From Telmatactis stephensoni (taxonomy: Eukaryota; Cnidaria; Anthozoa; Actiniaria; Isophelliidae), in assembly GCA_029948255.1 (NCBI GenBank), contig JALIZF010001406.1:1-64000 (forward strand): 64,000 bases of DNA, given 5' to 3'. The notes beneath the pieces were generated by a model. It saw only the letters and a program-made list of their open reading frames with translations. It was not told where the DNA came from and did no database searches. The stretch's first letter is position 1. Every line of letters begins with the position of its first letter. The position numbers were made by a program, and so were the translations under genes. Below are positions 55,635-64,000 of this stretch, piece after piece.

Positions 55635-55877
55635 GTAAGTCTCTTTATACACTATTCTCTGGATGACTACAATTTAAAGAGAATAAAAACACGTTGAGAC
55701 CCGCTCCGAAGGCTTATTTCCTTAAGATTGAAACTGAAGCCGCAGGTACGCTCAGTGGAACAAAACTGGCAAGGCAAGGATAATTTACGACAAAAAACAT
55801 ACCATTTTTAATATGAAAAGGATAACTTTTTCGATGTGAAAGGCACTCTTCTAGATCTTACTTATATTGTCTTTCAG

Positions 55878-56010
55878 TACCCAAAACAAGTCAAAACAGT
55901 GCCGTTTACCGAAAATTGTACAATTTTCTTATCCAAAAAAAATCATCCTTGCCGCGAATTATCCTCGCCTTACACTGAAGTTTCATTTCAGTGTTGCAGC
56001 ATAACTGGAG
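55878..56010 (+). CDS. Candidate cysteine-containing exon (weak)
   Basis: Bounded by CTTTCAG and GGAG|GTAAAA. In the phase-0 reading it encodes YPKQVKTVPFTENCTIFLSK, a CREL motif and FQCCSITG, ending in phase 1. That phase matches the acceptor at 62111, whose exon (62112–62302) continues with VPFVSNTTSSYF and a hydrophobic C-terminal stretch to a TAA. Composition suggests a secreted or membrane protein, but the joins rest only on splice consensus. Confidence 0.22.
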
Positions 56011-58406
56011 GTAAAAAATACGGGTAACGATGAAAATATAAGTCAGACACTGAAAAATACATGTGAAAAACAGTAGTCAATATATATATTGGACATTTAT
56101 AGTAATCTTTACTTATATAAAAATGGTGCTGCGAGTAACTGATTAAAGATTACATGTGAGACAGGGGCTTCTAAAAGTACAACAATATAAAGGCGTCAGT
56201 GAAACAAAATCTTTATGTTTTTAAGTCATTTAACACTAAAGCAAAAACGGTTTTAATCAGACATTTTAGGGTGTAAGGTTTCAGGAAGTACAATACACGT
56301 ACATGTCAATTACTACTCAGCTTAGATTTGTTTTTGACTAACCATCCCTTTGTCTTCTTTCCTGACTAGTTTTAGGCAAAACGAACAAATGTAGTTCTTA
56401 AGACGTAAAAGAACCCTAAATTTCGCTGTTCAGTGAGCGTTTCAAAGAACATTTTAGTGTTTATTTCCATTGTTCGTTTTCACCACAGAAGTTACTAGAA
56501 AGCATCACGAACGTACAGCGAAAAATTCCTCGCGAAATCTGTCTTCTCGAGAACGAAAAATCTGCTTGGAGATCAAATGACATGGGATTTTGAGAAACAA
56601 ACCACATGAAATAAGAGACGACCCTAATGTCAAAACTACAGGATCGCTTCGCTTTTTATCGATTCATAGTAATAGATCCAGCCTTATTTTGTAACCGAGC
56701 TGGGGGCTAGCGTAACACAGTAAAATTTGGGCGTCAACCATACTGACTTCTTGAAAATGGCTTCTTAAGAAGAAACCTTTATAGACTCACCTTATAGATC
56801 ATGAGAGAAGGTTTCAAGTTGATCATAAGACTTTGAGATTCAACTGTCAAGTAAAAATGAAAGCGTTTGCTTGTTATATCAAGGTTTAGATCGCTATGAT
56901 TGAAATTCATAGTAACAGGTGTTTGGGTCAATGACAGACTCTTTATGGACTGTTTTGCATAGCATATGTGCTTTACTTCACTTATCGCCACACTGCAAGA
57001 CTTAATTAATTACATTTCGCTATCGCAGCCAACAACATTGATTAAGAAAAAACTTTGCATAATTAGAAAAAAACGAGAGCGCGTCAAGAAAGCCCGCCAT
57101 TTTTACACTTAAAATCCCGCCATTTTTACACCTTGAGTTTTTGCAAATATCTAGCTAAAACCTTGTAAATTATTAGTGTTGTTAGGTTTAAATGAGTATG
57201 GTTTCTTTTATTTGCATTGTTTTTAGGATTTCTATAAAGAAAAAGGTCGATTTTGATCGCAGAAGATATTAATAGCAATTGTTATGGAAATACCATAGTA
57301 TTATTAACCTCGAGCTACAAATCTAGTATATGTCTCGTGTGTGTAAAATATATGTCTATTGAGTAGATAAAGAGTGTGATAACATAAAACCTAGTGACCA
57401 TTACACGAATAAATGAGGGTCTTATCAGACGCTTTTCTTTCGGTTCATTTACCTCAATGGACACTTGCAGCTTCCTGATGTATTATTTAGTTGCTCAAAG
57501 TCACCGAAAGTAAAACAGCAAATTTGAATTTTTTTACAACTCCCTGAAAGACTAAGTTTCAGTTATCTAAAAATTATATTTTCTTTGATATATGTCAGCA
57601 GGTAGACTACCTACGAATGGCTTGACTAGTTACAAGAGAAAAATCTACAGATTATAGCAAAATGTAATAGTAATAATAAAGGAATAATTGTACATTTGTT
57701 TGTTTGAGTCTTTAAAGGCAGTATTTTAGCACAATATACCGCTCGCCCTGATATAAAGCATAAATGAACGGGGACAAATGATTGAACACTGAATTCGTTT
57801 AAACCTCTAAAAGCGGTCATTTAAAGCGTGAAATAAGCACCTTCATAACAAGTTTATAAAATGATTTTTTTAGTTACATAGAAAGCCACAGGTCTCCGTT
57901 TCGAAGTCAAAGGCAATCATTCAATAAGTTAAAAAAATTCGTAAGAACTTCACTCCTAATTATTCTTTCATTTTACCTACTCAAAATTTGACCTAAAATT
58001 TTATGACCACTTCTTTCTTTCACAACTTTCCTTGGACTCAAATTAGGTATTTGGGAGCGTTATTTCAACTTCACTACATAGCAGGCCTTAAGGCGAGGGT
58101 TTCATAGAGTTTTCTGTGTTATAATGGAAATACTCATATTACACCGTTGCGTCAGTAAAAGGTTGTGCATATGGTACAGTGGCGCATTAAGAATAACCTA
58201 TGAAAAGTCAAACAGATTTATAGGCGAAGAGTAAGCCTGACTTAGGCCTAATTCAGACTCCGTACCACATTATTGCAATGAAATTCAAGCAAAGCTCAGC
58301 GCGACTTAAGAGATTTAGAACTACTGATTCTGCTTAGAATGGCCTGGGCACTCGTCACACTAGCACCAGCCGAATAATAGAGTAGATTTCATTTGACTGT
58401 GAAAAC
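56011..58406. other. Non-coding AT-rich stretch
   Basis: No gene, RNA or element recognised. Confidence 0.4.
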
Positions 58407-58560
58407 GGCACGGGCACGGCACGGTCATGGCACGGCACGGTACGGTTACGGCACGGTACGGTCATGGCACGGCACGGTACGGTTACGGCACGATACGGTC
58501 ATGGTACGGCACGGTACGGTTACGGCACGATACGGTCATGGCACGGCACGGTTACGGCAG
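58407..58560. repeat. 37-bp minisatellite built of CACGGTA units
   Basis: About four copies of a 37-base unit beginning GGTCATGGCACGGCACGGTA, each itself composed of shorter (C)ACGG repeats. Marked G/C-rich contrast with surrounding AT-rich DNA. A further ACGGTCACGGCACGAC remnant lies near 58595. Confidence 0.93.
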
Positions 58561-59928
58561 GAATTTTTGTTTTTATAGCCAACGCGACAGTGACACGGTC
58601 ACGGCACGACATGGTTCGTTTCACACTCATACGAAAACAATTCTATGGTTATAACGAGATTTCGATGGTGTGGCCTCTGTCCAAACTAAAACGGCGCGCG
58701 CGCTGTTCTTTTCTCTAGAAAGGTGAAAAAATGGCAAAAAACCGGAGAAATAATCATGACAAAAGTGCAATATAATAGGGCAGTGTTTGCATCATATGAG
58801 AGTCGTGCCATTGACCGTGGTGTTGGTGTTGTAATGTCTGTAAAAAATACATTCCAAATTCATGCGTGCTGTATTTTGACCATGCCGTTTTCACAGTCGA
58901 TACTGCGCTAGCGAATGGTTTGCGATTGTGGAGATAGCGTGCGAGGTCGGAAGTCGGAAGTAAAGACGCCTGTGAAGACGCATTATATTTTTATGATTTT
59001 ATCGACTGTGTGCTAAGTACGGTTGATAGTGGCTATTGCAATTCACAGCGTGAATACAAAAAATGTATAGCAGGGCATAGAGTCCGCCCTCACTTTGCGT
59101 TTTCTGTACGTTTCGGCTTTCTGCCTACCGAACGGCGGGTTTTAAACTGCGAAATCAGGAAAGAAAGTAGGGCTTTATCTGAAGATTATTGCTGACCTAG
59201 TACATATACCGTCCTCAATTCAAACTCTAATAATGCCATATTATTCGTTTGGCTGTTATGTGCTGAATGCTAAGGCCATTCTAAATCGAACAAACAATTT
59301 CAAATATATTCAGACTTTCCTTGTATTTTGTTGCAACAGTTTGACACATGGCTGGTATGGAGTCTAACTAGGCTTTCAGTAGCATATATTCCATAATGTT
59401 TAATTTCATCAGTACTTTATGTAATTATTTCATTATTACTAATTTTTACCACATTTATTCGCTAAGAGTAAAAGGTGTAGAGTAAAAGTGCGAAAGGCGT
59501 TGTAATCTTATTCTTTTGTATAAATATATGACTGAGCCCATCAGATTTCGGTTGGTCACATGATATGTCACGTGATAAAATAGAAACAAATCAGAGCTAG
59601 CGATTCATTAAACTTCAACGACAAAGAAAAGTGCTTGTAATTAGTCGAGCTAATGAAGAGCCCCAGTTACATTGGAATAAAAACTGGCTAGGCAAGGACA
59701 ATCTACGGCTGCAAGGCTGATTTTAATCACTGAAAATATTGAGATATGGTCGTAAAATGTAGCTATGGATTTTTCCTGTCTTGTTATTGATTTACCGTCT
59801 TGTTTGTTTGTTACGTTTTGTTTTGTTTTTTGCTTGCTAAATCACCTTTTAATTTTTCTTCTTATGCTTAAATAATGCAGTTATCAAAACGTTTGCCACC
59901 TTTGGTAGTTTTTCTTTCTTACTACTAT
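58561..59928. other. Non-coding stretch, nothing recognised
   Basis: No supported gene. Confidence 0.4.
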
Positions 59929-60048
59929 TCCTTCTTCTTCTTCTTCTTCTTCTTCTTCTTCTTCTTCTTCTTCTTCTTCTTCTTCTTCTTCTTCTTCTTC
60001 TTCTTCTTCTTCTTCTTCTTCTTCTTCTTCTTCTTCTTCTTCTTCTTC
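59929..60048. repeat. (TTC)n microsatellite
   Basis: About 40 perfect TTC units. Confidence 0.97.
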
Positions 60049-62111
60049 GTCTCATCTTTGAATGAACAAATATTTCAATTTTCATTGTTGTTTTCAAAAT
60101 CAGTCTATAATCAAGCCCTTCGTTCAATGCCTGACTAGTTGACCGCAAACTTGAACAAGATTTACAATTCTATAATGAAATTCGTTGCTAGCTAAAAATA
60201 GGAAAGTATACAAATTCGAAAAATATCCTAAAATTAATATCGTGTAAACAAAGGTACTGCCGAAAATGCAACTTTAATTTTCTTTCTTCTTACTGGTTTC
60301 CCACTTATGGGAAGGAATTCATGCCCAACTGTGCAAGCCTCTTAGTCAAGTGCATTACGCGTTCATTCATGGATACTGAACGACTTTCGTTACTGAACCG
60401 ACTTGTTTCACTTTCTAGTCCCAAATGTCTTGGTAAAGTATGATTTTTTTATGACAACTGAAAAATTCGGGTTATTTAGAACTTGATCTCTTGTGGGTTT
60501 GACAAGGGTTTTCTTGGACCAAAATTGTCCCTAAAATTATAATATTATGAGTTTGCTTAGCATGTCCGGCGGGTTTAGTATCAGACTAGATGTATATGGC
60601 GAAACCACTCTAAAATCTAGTCCAACAAAGAAACATTTTACCCTTGAATATAGTAAAATATTTAGTCTAAATATTTCTGAAAATACAGCTAAAAGACATC
60701 ATCAAACAGCAACTAACGAGTTTTAGTTTCTTGGTGAATGCTTCAGTCTGGCTCATTTCTCATGCCTAAAAAAATCTGTTTTGAAAGCCAATAAAGTGAA
60801 TTATGTTGTTGTTGAAATAGCTTCTTCAGAAAAGAAAGAATTGATCACTAACGTAAATTGTCTAAGGCAATTAGTTTGCTGAACAAACTCAATACAATCT
60901 ATAAGTTCCTTTTTTCTTTATTCTCGAACATAAAGGTATTCCTCGTGGAGCTCCATTTTCCAATTTAACGATTTCTTCATTCAGGTAACAGGTAACAATA
61001 GCTTTGATAGCCTCGAGTGTCTCTCTTGTCATTTGTTTAACAATTAGTTTTCACATTCACAACGATTACACCAAAACAGATGTTTTAAGAAAAACGTCTG
61101 AAGTCTCTGTATTATCTAGAACACTGTTCAAAAAGAATATTATTAACGTTACGTTACGGTAATAAAAATATTTTTTTCTTTACAACGAAATGAAAGAGCC
61201 AGGATAAAAAGAAAACGTTTCAAAGGACAAACGCCTAACTTCTAGTTCAGTGTTTCCGACATAACAAATTCCTTTTGCTCGTCATTGTATTTGGTGTAAA
61301 CCATGCAACTCAACCTAGCTAGTTTGTTTTTACAAAGTACCGCTAAAATACGCGAAAATTTAGTATTAAACTATATAAGGTACGAAGGAATATCAAAACT
61401 AGTAGCTTTTGTAAAGTTTGATGGGGCAAATTATTGTAAATATTGTAAACAATGAGGTTCTAAACGCATAGCCAGGAAAATTGTGTTTTTAAAGCCTTCC
61501 AAGAAAAAAACGAGAGCTTTTGAAACTCTTTTAATCTGTAAACATAAAATTTTCTCATAATTTCAAAAACGGCTCTATTCAAAGGCGTTAAAATATAATA
61601 GGTTTTTTCAAGTAAAAAAATCTCTTCACAAAACATAATGAGATCGAGTTTTTGAAAACAAAAAGGAATGTATTGTTCTACCATCGTTGATTATTGCTTG
61701 TGGTGTTGTTTTGTCTTGGATAATGTCTTTTAGTCATCAAAAACGTTTAAATAAACAGTTGTAGCTTTTAGCTGCTGTTTGTAAGATCTGCAACCGTTTC
61801 TTGAAATGCATATCGTATGAAAACGCAAATAAATTCCGCAATATGGTAAGATTTTTGCAGCTAGTTTTGGAAACTCGTTTTCTATAGAGAAATTACTGAA
61901 AGCCTCTCTTCGTTATTCAGAAGACGAAAATTAGAAAATGCATTCAATGACAAATATATGAAACAAAGTTTACATAAGATTAGACTTTAAATAAAGGTTG
62001 AAATTTGTAAATAAAACTGAGGATTTGTGAGAAGTTGTATTGCTTTAAACAACGCCGAAGGTTATTAATTATGCAAGCAGCTCAATCAAAACATCTGTTT
62101 GTTTTTTTCAG
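60049..62111. other. Non-coding AT-rich stretch
   Basis: No gene recognised. Ends at a polypyrimidine tract and CAG that could serve as an acceptor for 62112. Confidence 0.4.
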
Positions 62112-62302
62112 GAGTTCCGTTCGTTTCTAATACTACCTCCAGCTATTTCAATACATATTCTTCGTTTAAACCAGGATCTACTTATATATATATGTTATTA
62201 ATTAGGACGATAATACTGCCAAGCTATCTACGGAAATACATATTCTACATCAGCAGGGACCTTCTCTACATTTTGTCGACCCTATCCAAACGTAAAACGT
62301 AA
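62112..62302 (+). CDS. Candidate terminal exon (weak)
   Basis: Follows TTTTTTTCAG and reads open to TAA at 62300–62302 in the phase left by the candidate exon at 55878–56010. It is Ser/Thr/Tyr-rich, then basic and hydrophobic. No family recognised. May be chance. Confidence 0.18.
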
Positions 62303-64000
62303 TTTGAAGGCCCTCTTTGTCGCGGATTTTATGTTTACACTTTCTAGCTTCAAAATTGCACAGTTTTTTAAAGTCTATGAGCAGCTGTTAGGGAGCCAAG
62401 CTGCCTCTCTAAGTCCTTCGACTAATTACACATAAAACTAATTGATCAGAGAGGCGACTAAATTATGGGAGTGATTTGAGAACGTTGGTTTGAGGTTCAC
62501 AGATGAATCTATTCAGGTTCACAGGTGATTTAAAAGCAGTTAATAGCTAATCTAACACTAGTTAATTAAACGTTTGGAGATGTTGGTAATTAGAAGGAAA
62601 CGTAAGATCACGGTAGAACCGTTTAGAATCGCGAGAACGCATCTTAATTGTCGCTTGCATGAAACTGAAGATGTCTTTACTCACGCACGCGAGTATGCAA
62701 CTGATAGTAGTTAGGTTAGCCACATTTTCGATCGAAGGCCTTGTACTGTTGTTCATGCTATGATTATGGATAAAGCTGTTGTTTACGAGTTAGTCCAACC
62801 GCTCGTAAAGAGCACCGCAAATTCAATGCGTGCCTCGTGAAGCTAACTCACGTATAGTTTGTAATGACCCATGTTTCAATCATTAAAAAAGTTTTATTTA
62901 TCAAGTTAATCATGAATCACCAGTCACGTTTTGATGGCCTTGTAGCCTTATTTGTATGATGTTAGGTATAATTATAAAGTTGTTCACTGGGTTCTAAAAT
63001 TACCGGGTATAAAGTTCTTAATCAGTAGAGTTACTGCACGAGAAAGCATGGCTACGTCGACAATGAGCGCCGCATACAGAAACTTGCGATGACTGTGCAA
63101 TAACTCTGATGAGGTTCAAAGTTCTCCGTCATATGTTCAACCTCACAACGAGGCTAGGACTCACTCACACGAATTGCTGCCACTATAAAAGGTCGGGTTA
63201 CTCGAAACGATAGCTTACCGATAACTTGTAAGGGACCGCTAACAAGCCCGTTACTTATATTTTCGTTGAATTTCCCGAAGCGCGTGCTCCACTATTAACC
63301 TCTGTATATGATTTTGTATTAGTTCTTTACTAGAGAGTCAAGGGTGCCCTCGCATGCACCCACACCGAGCACATTGAGAAACAAGCCCAAGAAACTTTGA
63401 TTGATTTCCATGTAGCTCTTTCTAAACACGAGTAGTGCGGTAATTAACACATTAAAAGCATACATGGTATAGAGTTCTTATTCGAAGCTTTATTTCAACC
63501 TGACAGTCTAAATTGCTGCATGAATTCAAAGTGACAATTTTGCAATTAGCTTTTATATAATGTATGGTATATTACGGACGGCCTAATTGGTCAAGCACCT
63601 TGGATGACTACAATAGCATGCATAGATGACGTCATTGAATTTTATGCGCGCTCTGATTGGTTGAAATGTTTCGATGAATATACAACATCACGCCATTCAT
63701 AGTTCCACTCCAACAATAGCGAACAAACATCCAATCGGTCCATAGCAAGATTTCTCAATAAAAAATTATTTCCGACAAACAAGATCTTTAAATTGTTGTT
63801 TGCAGACAGATTTTAAAGTTTTAACAAGTTTCATTCTGATAGAAGATTGGAATATCTATATCTAATAAAATTTCTACGTACAATAATTTGCAATCATACT
63901 TATTCTTGTACAGTTTTTTATAAAATGTGTTGGCTTGTCGGACATAGCAACAGTAACTAAGGACTTGTGGACCATGAATTCGACTTCGCAACATCGTCTC
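62303..64000. other. Non-coding stretch to the window end
   Basis: No supported exon, RNA gene or element. Confidence 0.4.

Overview
This is a eukaryotic (animal) genomic window, not a prokaryotic one. Coding exons are split by GT–AG introns, there are TATA boxes and a poly(A) signal, microsatellites are frequent, and the transposon fauna is mixed: a Ty3/gypsy LTR element, a non-LTR fragment, hAT, a Crypton tyrosine recombinase, and MULE-like and TTAA-flanked palindromic elements. Gene content (PHRF1/SCAF1-type proteins and a Methuselah-like secretin-fold receptor with repeated ectodomain units) fits a marine invertebrate. A cnidarian (anthozoan) is my best guess, but the sequence does not prove it.

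Layout. 1–3.7 kb: intronic or intergenic DNA with two hairpin MITEs. 3.7–4.3 kb, minus strand: first coding exons of a PHRF1-like RING protein that leaves the window on the left. 4.4–5.7 kb: shared head-to-head promoter region. 5.7–15.2 kb, plus strand: a complete six-exon gene that I could join with consistent phases and canonical splice sites throughout (1,394 codons plus stop). It is an acidic/Lys-rich/RS-rich protein with a coding minisatellite and a C-terminal module of the PHRF1/SCAF1 type. 16.9–24.4 kb: a direct tandem duplication of a unit of about 3.9 kb. 24.5–24.7 kb: a TATA-driven first exon encoding a signal peptide. 25.2–36.4 kb: a decayed gypsy element invaded by several very long inverted-repeat elements bounded by TTAA. 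37.5–41.3 kb: a non-LTR fragment and a broken Crypton recombinase gene carrying its own MITE. 42.5–44.4 kb: a large exon of a Methuselah-like GPCR, followed by a kilobase of degenerate AACC-type repeat. 47.3–49.5 kb: an hAT element with clear termini and a frameshifted transposase. 49.5–64 kb: AT-rich, mostly non-coding, with microsatellites and a weak candidate secreted-protein gene.

How the parts relate. The RING gene and the SR-like gene encode modules that a single protein, PHRF1, carries together in vertebrates; here they diverge from a common promoter interval. The most unusual structure is the set of long palindromes between 26.2 and 36.4 kb. They share the terminal sequence TTAAGGTRGC. 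Two interrupt gypsy pol exactly at duplicated TTAA sites, and they carry nested arm-specific insertions that record the order of events. Splice joins, domain names and termini were read by eye from the sequence; no database search was run.
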